Below are positions 34,103 to 42,855 of a stretch of 46,880 nucleotides of DNA, piece by piece. Position numbers and translations under genes: made by a program. Position 1 is the stretch's first letter; every line of letters starts with the position of its first letter. Under the pieces are notes generated by a model. The model was not told where the DNA came from. It worked only from the letters and a program-made list of their open reading frames with translations, and did no database searches. Source of the stretch: an uncultured Opitutaceae bacterium (GTDB lineage: Bacteria > Verrucomicrobiota > Verrucomicrobiia > Opitutales > Opitutaceae); assembly GCA_903919205.1 (NCBI GenBank), contig CAIXHE010000036.1, forward strand, positions 1-46,880, given 5' to 3'.

Positions 34103-36049
34103 TTGAAAAGCAAATCCGCATCCGCCTGGTCGGCGGCCAAATCCGAGGAGCATTACGGGTTCAAGCGCTGGGGACAGGGGCACCTCTCGGTTGATCCAGA
34201 GGGGTTTGTGAACGTGCAGCCCCTGGCCGACGGCCGGGCGATCCGGGTCCTCGACGTGGTCACCGAGGCGCTGGGCATGGGGCTGAAGGCGCCGATGGTG
34301 ATCCGCTTCCAGGACCTCCTGCGCCACCGGGTGATCCAGCTGAACGAGATCTTCCGCAAGGCGATCAAGGACGAGGGCTACCGGGGCGAGTACCGCGGGG
34401 TCTTCCCGATCAAGGTGAACCAGCTGCGGGAGGTGGTCGACGAGATCGTGCTCGCGGGGCGCGACTACAACTACGGCCTGGAGGCGGGCTCCAAGCCGGA
34501 GCTCATGATCGCGCTCGCCATGCACGAGGGCCCGAACCGGCTCATCATCTGCAACGGCTACAAGGACTACGACTACATCCGCCTGGCGCTCCTCGGCCGC
34601 AAGCTCGGCAAGCGCGTGATCATCGTCGTCGAGCAGCTCTCCGAGATCGACCACATCATCCGCATCTCGGAGGAGACCGGCGTGAAGCCCATGATCGGCT
34701 TCCGGGCCAAGCTCCAGACCCGCGGCGAGGGCAAGTGGGCGACGTCCACCGGCGACAACGCCAAGTTCGGCCTGAACACGGCGGAGATCCTCTTCGCCTG
34801 CGAGAAATTGAAGGCCGCCAAGATGCGGGGCTGCCTGCGCCTCTTCCACTTCCACATCGGCTCACAGGTGCCCAACATCATCACGATCAAGAGCGCGGTG
34901 GTCGAGGCGACCCGCTTCTACTGCCAGCTGGCCAAGATGGGCTTCCCGATGGGCTACCTCGACGTGGGCGGGGGCCTCGCGATCGACTACGACGGGAGCC
35001 GCACCAACTTCGAGAGCTCGATGAACTACTCGATGGAGGAGTACGCCCGGGACGTGGTGTTCAACGTGCGCGAGATCTGCCGCTCCTCGGGCGTCGCCGA
35101 GCCGGACATCGTGAGCGAGTCCGGCCGGGCCGTCGTGGCCCCCCACTCGATGCTGGTCGTCGAGGTGTTCGAGCGGATCAACAAGCGCGAGTCCCTGGGC
35201 AAGCAGCACCAGCCCAAGGAGAAGCAGAAGGTGGTGACCGACCTCGAGGTGCTGCTCAGGAACAAGGCGAAGCTCGGGCGCCTCGAGCGCTTCCACGATG
35301 CCCAGCAGAAGAAGGACGAGGCGTTCTCGCTCTTCAACCTGGGCTACCTGGACCTCGAGAACCGGGCGGCCGCCGAGCAGATATTCTGGCAGATCTGCGA
35401 GCAGATCGACAAGGAGGGCCGAAAGACCGGCTACCAGCCCGAGGAGCTCCACGACCTCTCCAAGCTGCTGGCCGACCAGTACGTGTGCAACTTCTCGGTC
35501 TTCCAGTCGCTCCTCGACCACTGGGCGCTGAAGCAGCTCTTCCCCATCGCGCCGCTGCACCGGCTCAACGAGCGACCGACCGTCAATGCGACCCTGGTCG
35601 ACATCACGTGCGACTCGGACGGCAAGATCAGCAGCTTCATCGACCTGCAGGACGTGAAGGACTACATCGCGCTCCACCCGCTCAACAACAAGCCCTACTA
35701 CCTCGGCATCTACCTGACCGGCGCCTACCAGGACATCATGGGCGACCTCCACAACCTCTTCGGGCGCGTGAACGAGGTGCACGTGTTCCTGGAGGACGAC
35801 GAGCCGAACGGGTTCTACATCGAGGAGGCGCTCTCCGGCAGCCGCATCGCCGACGTGATCGAGGGCGTCCAGTACCAGCAGGAGGACCTCTGCCGCAAGA
35901 TGAAGGCCCAGATCGACGCGGCCACGCGCAAGGACATGGTGAAGCCGCGCGAGGGCGTGCGCCTGCTCGAGCTCTACGAGAGCCAGATGCTCAACAAGAC
36001 CTACCTCTCGATCGAGCGCGCGGGGCGCAAGCGGAAGCCGGCCAAATGA
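34103..36049 (+). CDS. speA: Biosynthetic arginine decarboxylase
   Basis: A 648-residue fold III PLP enzyme that converts arginine to agmatine, the first step of the agmatine route to putrescine. The PLP lysine is K104 in FPIKVNQ. The glycine-rich loop is in YLDVGGGLAIDYDGS, and VSESGRAVV and the C-terminal DITCDSDGKISSF complete the active site. Length matches E. coli SpeA (658). I chose the TTG at 34103; it is the only start that keeps the SEEHYGFKRWGQGH N-terminus typical of the family. Its TGA overlaps the next start as ATGA, an unexpected link to a glycosidase. Confidence 0.95.
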   Translation: MKSKSASAWSAAKSEEHYGFKRWGQGHLSVDPEGFVNVQPLADGRAIRVLDVVTEALGMGLKAPMVIRFQDLLRHRVIQLNEIFRKAIKDEGYRGEYRGVFPIKVNQLREVVDEIVLAGRDYNYGLEAGSKPELMIALAMHEGPNRLIICNGYKDYDYIRLALLGRKLGKRVIIVVEQLSEIDHIIRISEETGVKPMIGFRAKLQTRGEGKWATSTGDNAKFGLNTAEILFACEKLKAAKMRGCLRLFHFHIGSQVPNIITIKSAVVEATRFYCQLAKMGFPMGYLDVGGGLAIDYDGSRTNFESSMNYSMEEYARDVVFNVREICRSSGVAEPDIVSESGRAVVAPHSMLVVEVFERINKRESLGKQHQPKEKQKVVTDLEVLLRNKAKLGRLERFHDAQQKKDEAFSLFNLGYLDLENRAAAEQIFWQICEQIDKEGRKTGYQPEELHDLSKLLADQYVCNFSVFQSLLDHWALKQLFPIAPLHRLNERPTVNATLVDITCDSDGKISSFIDLQDVKDYIALHPLNNKPYYLGIYLTGAYQDIMGDLHNLFGRVNEVHVFLEDDEPNGFYIEEALSGSRIADVIEGVQYQQEDLCRKMKAQIDAATRKDMVKPREGVRLLELYESQMLNKTYLSIERAGRKRKPAK

Positions 36050-38511
36050 GGACGCTGCTGCGGACCCTCGCGGCGGCGGCCGCGATCGGCTTCCTCCCCG
36101 GCGCTGCTGCCGCCCCCTCCGAGGCGCCCGCGGCCCTCGAGGCCCGGGTGGAGGACCTGCTCGGCCGCCTCACGCTTGCGGAGAAGCTCTCGCTCCTCGG
36201 GGGCGACCAGGACTTCTACATCCGGGCGGTGCCCCGGCTCGGGCTGCCCGCCGTCAAGATGGCCGACGGGCCGCTCGGCGTGCGCAACTACGGCCTGTCG
36301 ACCGCCTACCCCGCCACGGTCGGCCTCGCGGCCTCGTGGGACACCGACCTGGCCCGGGCCTTCGGCGGGTCCATGGCCCGCGACGCGCGGGCGCGCGGCG
36401 TCGGCATCATGCTGGCCCCGGCCGTCAACATCATGCGCGTGCCCCGCAACGGCCGCAACTTCGAGTACCTCTCCGAGGACCCCTTCCTGGCCGGGGCCTT
36501 CGCGGTGCAGATCGTCTCCGGCATGCAGGAGCGGGGGGTGGTCGCCACGGTCAAGCACTTCGCGGCGAACAACCAGGAGACCGAGCGTGACACGATCGAC
36601 GTGCGCGTCGGCCCCCGGGCCCTGCGCGAGATCTACCTGCCGGCCTTCCGAGCCGCGGTCGAGAACGGCCACGCCTGGGCGGTCATGAGCGCCTACAACC
36701 GCCTGAACGGCGAGTACTGCAGCGCCAATTCCTGGCTCAACAACACGGTGCTGAAGGGGGACTGGGGCTTCAAGGGGGTCCTCATGTCGGACTGGGGCGC
36801 GGCCCACGACACCCTCGGCGTCGTGAACGGGGGCCTCGACCTCGAGATGCCCTCGGGGGCCTACATGAACGCCGGGGCGATCCAGCCGCTCCTCGACTCG
36901 GGCAAGGTGTCTATGGCGACCGTCGACGACAAGGTGCGGCGCATCCTCCGCCTCGAGGTGGCCAACGGCTTCCTCGACCGGCCGCAGGCCGAGTCGACGC
37001 CGAGGGACGACCCGCAGAGCGACGCCGTGGCGCTGCGGATCGCGCGCGAGGCGGCCGTGCTGCTGAAGAACGACCACGGCGCCCTTCCCCTGAACCCCAA
37101 GCGCGTGCACCGCATCGTCGTCCTCGGGCCCAACGCCCAGGGCTTCCCCTGCGGCGGCGGCAGCGGGCACGTCGAGCCCTTCCACTACGTGAGCCTGCTG
37201 GACGGGCTGCGCCGCGCCGCGGGCCCCAAGGTGCACGTCGACGTGATCGCGGGCCCGGACGGGGCCCTCCTGGACGCCCTGGTGGGCTCGGCCCGCTACG
37301 ACGGCCCGCTCACCCTCGAGTGGTCCTCGGGCGACGGCAAGGAGCGCCGCGTGCTTGCGCGCAGCGAGGAGTCCAAGGTCGACGTGGACGGCCGCCGCGG
37401 GCTGCCGGCCGCGGCCGACCCGGCCGGCTGCTCGGCAAGCTGGAAGGGCGCGCTGCGGGTCCCCGCGAGCGGCCCCTACGTGCTCCTCGTCCGCAACCAC
37501 GGCAACGTGGATGTCCACCTGGACGGCCGCCAGGTGATCGGCAGCTGGTCGAACCCGGGCGACACGCTGGTCGCCCAGGTGAGCCTCGAGGCCGGAAGGA
37601 GCTACCCCCTCGAGGTCTACACCCGCTACGACGGGCTCGGCTCCGCGGCCGTGCGCTTCGCCTGGGGCGCGGCGCCGCCGATCCTCACCGACGAGGACGC
37701 CCGAAAGGTGCGTTCCGCAGACGCAGTGGTCGTCTGCGCCGGCTACAACCTCTCGCTCGAGGGCGAGGGCGCCGACCGCGCGTACGCGCTTCCCGAGGGG
37801 CAGCCCGAGCTGATCCGCAGGGTCGCCGCGCTCAACCCGCGCACGGTCGTCGTGCTCAACTCGGGCGGCGTGGTCGAGACCGCCGACTGGATCGACTCCG
37901 TGCCGGCGCTGCTGCAGGCGTGGTACCCCGGGCAGGAGGGCGGCCGGGCGCTCGGCGAGATCCTGACCGGCGCCGTGAACCCAAGCGGCAAGCTGCCGAT
38001 CACCTACGAGCGACGGGCCGAGGATTCCCCGAGCTTCGGGCACTACCCGGGCTCCAAGGGCGCGGTCGACTACGCCGAGGGCATCCTGGTCGGCTACCGC
38101 TGGTTCGACGCCAAGGGGGTACGCCCGCTGTTCCCCTTCGGCCACGGCCTGAGCTACACGACCTTCCACTACGGCAAGCTCGACGTCGAGCCGCTGGGAG
38201 ACGGGCGGGTCCAGGTCAAGTTCGAGGTCACGAACAACGGCACGATGGACGGCTCCGAGGTCGCCGAGGTCTACGTGAGCCCGCCGGTGCCCTCGCAGGT
38301 GCAGCGCCCGGTGCGCGAACTGAAGGGCTTCGGCCGCGTGTGGCTGCCGACCGACCAGACGGCCACCGCGTCGATCATCCTCGATCGGAGCGCGTTCCAG
38401 TACTACGACGCCTCCGCGTCGGCCTGGGTGACCGAGCCGGGCAAGTACACGATCGCCGTCGGGCCGTCCTCGCGGAGCCTGCTGCTGACGGGCTCGGTCA
38501 GCCTGCCCTGA
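36046..38511 (+). CDS. Secreted family 3 glycoside hydrolase with PA14-like insertion
   Basis: An 821-residue beta-glucosidase-type enzyme. It has a signal peptide (MRTLLRTLAAAAAIGFLPGA). The family 3 barrel contains the substrate-binding KMADGPLGVRNY and TVKHFAANNQE and the nucleophile D249 in LMSDWGA. The C-terminal alpha/beta domain is split by a PA14-like beta domain (about 420-540, with GPYVLLVRNHGNVDVHLDGR). It resumes with AVVVCAGYNLSLEGEGADR, which includes the loop with the likely acid residue. A fibronectin-III-like domain closes the protein (about 715-820). It would remove terminal beta-linked sugars outside the cytoplasm. The ATG overlaps the speA stop. It ends 14 bp from a convergent kinase gene. 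Confidence 0.92.
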   Translation: MRTLLRTLAAAAAIGFLPGAAAAPSEAPAALEARVEDLLGRLTLAEKLSLLGGDQDFYIRAVPRLGLPAVKMADGPLGVRNYGLSTAYPATVGLAASWDTDLARAFGGSMARDARARGVGIMLAPAVNIMRVPRNGRNFEYLSEDPFLAGAFAVQIVSGMQERGVVATVKHFAANNQETERDTIDVRVGPRALREIYLPAFRAAVENGHAWAVMSAYNRLNGEYCSANSWLNNTVLKGDWGFKGVLMSDWGAAHDTLGVVNGGLDLEMPSGAYMNAGAIQPLLDSGKVSMATVDDKVRRILRLEVANGFLDRPQAESTPRDDPQSDAVALRIAREAAVLLKNDHGALPLNPKRVHRIVVLGPNAQGFPCGGGSGHVEPFHYVSLLDGLRRAAGPKVHVDVIAGPDGALLDALVGSARYDGPLTLEWSSGDGKERRVLARSEESKVDVDGRRGLPAAADPAGCSASWKGALRVPASGPYVLLVRNHGNVDVHLDGRQVIGSWSNPGDTLVAQVSLEAGRSYPLEVYTRYDGLGSAAVRFAWGAAPPILTDEDARKVRSADAVVVCAGYNLSLEGEGADRAYALPEGQPELIRRVAALNPRTVVVLNSGGVVETADWIDSVPALLQAWYPGQEGGRALGEILTGAVNPSGKLPITYERRAEDSPSFGHYPGSKGAVDYAEGILVGYRWFDAKGVRPLFPFGHGLSYTTFHYGKLDVEPLGDGRVQVKFEVTNNGTMDGSEVAEVYVSPPVPSQVQRPVRELKGFGRVWLPTDQTATASIILDRSAFQYYDASASAWVTEPGKYTIAVGPSSRSLLLTGSVSLP

Positions 38512-38516
38512 GGGCG

Positions 38517-38538
38517 GCCGCCCGCTCAGGCGGGCGGC
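38517..38538. terminator. Bidirectional hairpin between the glycosidase and the hybrid kinase
   Basis: GCCGCCCGC (38517-38525) pairs perfectly with GCGGGCGGC (38530-38538) around the loop TCAG. It lies between convergent stops and covers the stop of the kinase gene (38526-38528). No T-tract is present on either side. Confidence 0.45.
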
Positions 38539-40466
38539 GAGAGGCAGTCTGCCACGGCCGCTGTGAGCGCCTCCGCGAGGAAGGGCTTGGGGAGCGGCCC
38601 CCGCAGCCCCATCGCCCGGTAGGACTCCAGCTCGACGGCGCTGCTAAAGCCTGTCACGAGCAGGATCGGCATCTTCGGCCGCAATTGCCAGATCGCCTCG
38701 GCGACACCCACCCCGCGCATCTGGGGCATGGTCAGGTCCGTGATCACCATGGCGTAGCGGTCGGGCGAGGCCCGGAAGGCGGAGAGCGCGGCGAGCGGCT
38801 CGGCGAAGGTGTCCACGGTGTAGCCTCCGCGCCGCAGCACCCGATCGATGATGTCGCTCACGTCCCTCTCGTCATCGAGCACCAGGATGCGCTGGCCGCC
38901 GCCGGGGACGGCGCCCGAGGCGAAGGGGGTCCTCGAGGCGGCAGCCGAGAGAGACGGCCCGCGGCTCACCGGGAAGTACAGGTCGAACGCGGTGCCCTGG
39001 CCCGGCTTGCTTCGCACGAAGACGTACCCCTCGTGCTGCTTGATGATGCCGTGGACCGTGGACAGTCCGAGCCCGGTGCCCTTGCCCGCCTCCTTCGTCG
39101 TGAAGAAGGGCTCGAAAATCTGCTCCAGAACGGACTCCTCCATGCCGCAGCCCGAGTCGATCACCTTGAGGATCGCGTAGGAGCCCGGGGCGACCGCGCC
39201 GGGGTGCGGCGCCCCCTCGCCCACCGTCACCTGCTCCACCCTCAGCTCGAGCTGCCCGCCGCCCGGCTCCATCGAATGCACGGCGTTGGACGTCAGGTTG
39301 AGCAGGACCTGCAGCAGCTGGGTCGTGTTGGCCAGGATCGGCGGCACGTCCTCGGGCAGCGACGTCACGAAGCGGATCGTGCTGGGAACGGTCGCCCGCA
39401 GCAGGCGCAGGGAGTCGGTGACGAAGCGGCTGAGCTGGATCGTCTCCAGGTCGTCGCTGCCGCGGCGGCTGAAGACCAGGATCTGGTTGATCAGGTCGCG
39501 CGCCCTCACCGAGGCGGCGAGGGTCTGGCGGATGTTCTCCTTGGCGGGATGCCCCTCGTCCAGGTCCATGTCGGCCAGCTGGGCGTTGCCCATGATCGCC
39601 GCCAGGATGTTGTTGAAGTCGTGGGCGATGCCGCCCGCCAGGCGCCCGATCGCCTCGAGCTTCTGGGACTGGCGCAGCTGCTTCTCGAGGGACTCGGCGG
39701 AGGCCTGCGCCAGCCTCCAGCCCGTGATGTCCCTGAAGACGACCACCGCGCACGTGCGCTCGCCGAGCGAGATGGACGCGGCCGAGACCAGGTTCACCAC
39801 GGTCGACCCGTCGAGCGTGCGCCGGCGCACCTCCCAGTCCTGGAGCGCGCCCCTCTCGCGCAGGAGCCCGAGCATCCTGGGCCCGTCGGCGGCGTCCTCC
39901 CAGCCCCCCAGTGACGCGCCGTCGGGCCGGCCGAACACGCGCTCGAAGCGCTCGTTCGCCTCGACGATGCTGCCGTCCGAGAGGTTCATCACGACCATGG
40001 CGTCCGGGCTCGCCTGGAACGTGCGCGACAGGAGCGCGTTCGACTCGAGCAGGGCCTGCTCGGTCCTCCTGCGGGCGGCGCGGCCCTCCGCCTCGCGGAT
40101 CTCGCGGCGGATGGCGGGGGCCAGCCGCACCAGCCTGTCCTTCAGCATGTAATCGTGGCCGCCCGAGCGCATCGCCTCCACGGCGACCTCCTCGCCCACC
40201 GTCCCCGAGAGGAGGATGAAGGGGATGTCGATGCCCGACTGCTTGTAGATCTCGAGCGCCTCCAGGCCGTTGAAGGAGGGCAGGTTGTAATCGACAATGA
40301 TCAGGTCCCACGGGCCCCCTTCAATCGCATCCCTGAACGCCTCCCGGCTCTCGACCCGGAGGACTTCCGGGCGGAACCCGTCTCGGCGCAATTGCGTGAG
40401 GACCAGAGCCTCGTCGCTCTCGGAGTCCTCCAGCAGCAGGAGCCGAATGGGAATTCCCCCGTCCAT
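38526..40466 (-). CDS. Hybrid sensor kinase: receiver - PAS - histidine kinase - receiver
   Basis: A 646-residue soluble protein. Receiver 1 (about 7-125) has D59 in IIVDYNLPSFNG. A PAS domain follows (about 145-265). The kinase part has H282 in GGIAHDFNNILAAIMGN, a variant typical of the HisKA group seen in NtrB-like kinases, then an ATPase domain with DSGCGM and GTGLGLSTV. Receiver 2 (about 528-640) has D577 in VITDLTMPQMRG. With no membrane segment it must take its input from the first receiver and PAS. It is the third gene of an operon with the two genes upstream on the minus strand (spacing ten bp), suggesting a phosphorelay. Confidence 0.92.
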   Translation of the reverse strand: MDGGIPIRLLLLEDSESDEALVLTQLRRDGFRPEVLRVESREAFRDAIEGGPWDLIIVDYNLPSFNGLEALEIYKQSGIDIPFILLSGTVGEEVAVEAMRSGGHDYMLKDRLVRLAPAIRREIREAEGRAARRRTEQALLESNALLSRTFQASPDAMVVMNLSDGSIVEANERFERVFGRPDGASLGGWEDAADGPRMLGLLRERGALQDWEVRRRTLDGSTVVNLVSAASISLGERTCAVVVFRDITGWRLAQASAESLEKQLRQSQKLEAIGRLAGGIAHDFNNILAAIMGNAQLADMDLDEGHPAKENIRQTLAASVRARDLINQILVFSRRGSDDLETIQLSRFVTDSLRLLRATVPSTIRFVTSLPEDVPPILANTTQLLQVLLNLTSNAVHSMEPGGGQLELRVEQVTVGEGAPHPGAVAPGSYAILKVIDSGCGMEESVLEQIFEPFFTTKEAGKGTGLGLSTVHGIIKQHEGYVFVRSKPGQGTAFDLYFPVSRGPSLSAAASRTPFASGAVPGGGQRILVLDDERDVSDIIDRVLRRGGYTVDTFAEPLAALSAFRASPDRYAMVITDLTMPQMRGVGVAEAIWQLRPKMPILLVTGFSSAVELESYRAMGLRGPLPKPFLAEALTAAVADCLSPPA

Positions 40467-40476
40467 GAACCGCCCC

Positions 40477-40929
40477 CTAGCCGCCGCCCGCGCGGCTCGG
40501 CAGGGCCTCGTTGATCGCGAGCCAATAGGTGCCCAGGTGGCCTATGACCCTGCTGAATTCCTCAAGGTCGACCGGCTTGCGGATGTAGCTGCTCGCCCCC
40601 AGGTGGTAGCTCTCCACCACGTCCTCGTCCTCCCTCGACGTCGTCAGGACGACCACCCTCACCAGCCGCGTGTTTGGCTCCTCCCGGATGCGGCGAAGGA
40701 CGTCGAGGCCGCCGATCTTGGGGAGCTTCAGGTCGAGCAGGATGAGCGAGGGCAGTTGCGCGGGGTTCCTCTCCGAATAGGCGCCCGAGGCGAACAGCCA
40801 GTCCAGGGCCTCGGCCCCGTCCGTCTTCACCACGACGTCCGCCTCGATCTGGTTCCGCCTCAGGGCTCGCTGCGTCAGGAGGACGTCGTCGGGATTGTCC
40901 TCGATCAGAAGGATGATGTTCTTGCTCAT
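40477..40929 (-). CDS. Single-domain response regulator (Rcp1-like)
   Basis: A 150-residue receiver with EDNPDD acidic residues, phosphoacceptor D66 in ILLDLKLPKIGG, and K in IRKPVDLEEF. The extended form LTQRALRRNQI and the ASGAYSERNPAQLPSLILLD insertion are those of Rcp1-type regulators that accept phosphate from phytochrome-like kinases. It has no output domain and lies seven bp after the membrane kinase gene and ten bp before the hybrid kinase, so it may shuttle phosphate between them. Confidence 0.93.
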   Translation of the reverse strand: MSKNIILLIEDNPDDVLLTQRALRRNQIEADVVVKTDGAEALDWLFASGAYSERNPAQLPSLILLDLKLPKIGGLDVLRRIREEPNTRLVRVVVLTTSREDEDVVESYHLGASSYIRKPVDLEEFSRVIGHLGTYWLAINEALPSRAGGG

Positions 40930-40936
40930 GTCGCGA

Positions 40937-42766
40937 TCAGGTTAGCGGCGCCGCCGAGAAGGAGAAGTAAAAGCAGGCGCCGCCACCCACCTGGCCCACG
41001 GCTCGGATCTGGCCGCCGTGGCGCAGCAGGATGCGCTTCACCGTTGCGAGCCCGATGCCCGTGCCCTCGAACTCGCTGGCGCTGTGCAGGCGCTGAAACG
41101 CCGTGAAGAGCTTGGAGCTGTACCTCATGTCGAAGCCGACGCCGTTGTCCTTCACTGCGAAGACGGGAGCCCCCGAGGCGGCGACCTCCGCCTCGCGGTA
41201 GAACTCGATCTGCGCCGATTCCCGGCGCCGGGTGTACTTCCAGGCGTTCTCGAAGAGGTTGACGAGCACGGCCTGAACTAAGGACGGATCGCCAAATGCG
41301 GTCAATCCCGCCTGACAGACAAACGCCACTTTGCGGTCGGGCTCCCGCGTCCTCAGCTGCTCGACGATCTCGACGGCCATGTCCGACAGGTCGACCCGGG
41401 AGAGGGTCATCTCGACCCGGCTAAGCCGGGAGAGCTTGAGGAGGTCATCGATCAGCAGGCCCATGCGCTGGCTGCCCCTGCGGATGCGCATCAGGTAGTC
41501 TCGGGCGGTCTCGTCCAGCTTGTCCGCATAGTCCTCCAGCAGGACGAGCGAGAAGCCGTCGACGGCCCGGAGCGGGTTCCTCAGGTCGTGGGACACCGAG
41601 TAGCTGAAGGCCTCGAGCTCGGACACGGTCGCCGTGAGCTGGGTGGTGCGCTCGGCCACCCTGCGCTCCAGCTCCGCATTGAGGCGCGCCGTCTCCATCT
41701 GGACCTTGCGCTCCGCCCGCTGCTGCGCGATCAGGCTGCGGCCGGCGAGCGCCGCGACGGCGGTCGAGGACAGCAGCGAGAGGGCGATGAATCCGAATCC
41801 GAACGCCCTGTAGGTAAGGTAGATACCCAGCCTTTGTCCCAGGATCTCATCGAGCGCCTTGGACGACGTCATCCACAGGTCCGCATTCGCCTCCCGCGCC
41901 TGGGCGATCGCGCGCTCAAACTCCGCGACCGACACGGGGGGCTGCGAGCCGTCGCCGATCCGCCGCAGCGTCTCGATCAGGCGCTCCTGGGGGCCCATGA
42001 AGCGCTCCATCGCGTCGGAGAGGGCGCCCTGCACGCGCGCGTTGCCGCCTTTCGTGTTGCGATTCTCGTCGATGGCCGTGCGCAGGTTGTTCCGGGACCA
42101 GACGGCGTCCATCTCCTCGATGATCGCCGAGGCGGTGGCGAAGGGGACCCGCTCCCGGCTGCCGGTGGGCATGCCGGAGCGCCCGAGCTCCTCGAGCCGG
42201 GTCAGGCGCTCCTGGCCCCTCGGCAGCGAGTAGACCAGGAGGTCGACCAGGGAGTAGCTGTCGAGGTCGGTGTCCAGGATCAGGTTCGAGGAGTTGCCCA
42301 CCCGGCGCATCGTGCTCTTCACGGCGAGGGCGAGGGCCGCCTCGTCGCCGCCGGGCTGGCCGCCCGCAGCCCGCGCGGGCTCGCACACGGAGGCGATCTG
42401 CGAGATGAGGGGCGCGAGGTCGACGGGAACCCGGTGCGAGTCGCGGGCCGAGACCCGCACGGACGAGGCCGAGCTCAGCCCCGCGACCGCCGCGCGCAGC
42501 CGCGCGAGGCATCCGCGCATGGCCGCCTCGTTGGCCCGCAGGCGCTCGGCCGGGCCCTCGGCGGCGAGCACATGGTGCTCGTGGAGGAGGTCGATCAGAG
42601 GGTCCAGGGCCGCCAGGACCGGGGCGCCGGCCATCTCGGAGCGCGTGAAGGCGATCTCCCTGTTCGCGTAGAAAACGATGTAGAAAATCGACGTGCCAAG
42701 CAGGGGGAGCGTGGCGAAGATCCATATGATCGCCATCCTACGGGCGACGGTGACGTGCGGTTTCAC
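40937..42766 (-). CDS. Membrane sensor histidine kinase (phytochrome-kinase-like transmitter)
   Basis: A 609-residue protein from a GTG at 42766. Membrane helix 1 is at about 11-33 and helix 2 at about 319-341; the 285 residues between form a helical extracytoplasmic sensor domain that I do not recognise. After a coiled coil (345-385) the transmitter begins with H393 in FSYSVSHDLRNPLRAVDGFS, the pattern of cyanobacterial phytochrome-type kinases, followed by LVNLFENAWKYT, DNGVGFDM and GTGIGLATVKRI. It is the first gene of the three-gene operon. Confidence 0.92.
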   Translation of the reverse strand: MKPHVTVARRMAIIWIFATLPLLGTSIFYIVFYANREIAFTRSEMAGAPVLAALDPLIDLLHEHHVLAAEGPAERLRANEAAMRGCLARLRAAVAGLSSASSVRVSARDSHRVPVDLAPLISQIASVCEPARAAGGQPGGDEAALALAVKSTMRRVGNSSNLILDTDLDSYSLVDLLVYSLPRGQERLTRLEELGRSGMPTGSRERVPFATASAIIEEMDAVWSRNNLRTAIDENRNTKGGNARVQGALSDAMERFMGPQERLIETLRRIGDGSQPPVSVAEFERAIAQAREANADLWMTSSKALDEILGQRLGIYLTYRAFGFGFIALSLLSSTAVAALAGRSLIAQQRAERKVQMETARLNAELERRVAERTTQLTATVSELEAFSYSVSHDLRNPLRAVDGFSLVLLEDYADKLDETARDYLMRIRRGSQRMGLLIDDLLKLSRLSRVEMTLSRVDLSDMAVEIVEQLRTREPDRKVAFVCQAGLTAFGDPSLVQAVLVNLFENAWKYTRRRESAQIEFYREAEVAASGAPVFAVKDNGVGFDMRYSSKLFTAFQRLHSASEFEGTGIGLATVKRILLRHGGQIRAVGQVGGGACFYFSFSAAPLT

Positions 42767-42855
42767 GCTTAGGTTGGAGGTTCCCGAGAGTCCATCGGAT
42801 GCGTTCGGGGGATCCTAAGCCCAGGCAGCGTGAAAAATCGAGCCCCTGGGAGCGC

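Noticed and set aside
42767..42855. CCCAGG/CCTGGG inverted repeat as the hrpB terminator
   Set aside because: The loop is long and no T-tract follows on the minus strand; support is too weak to list.
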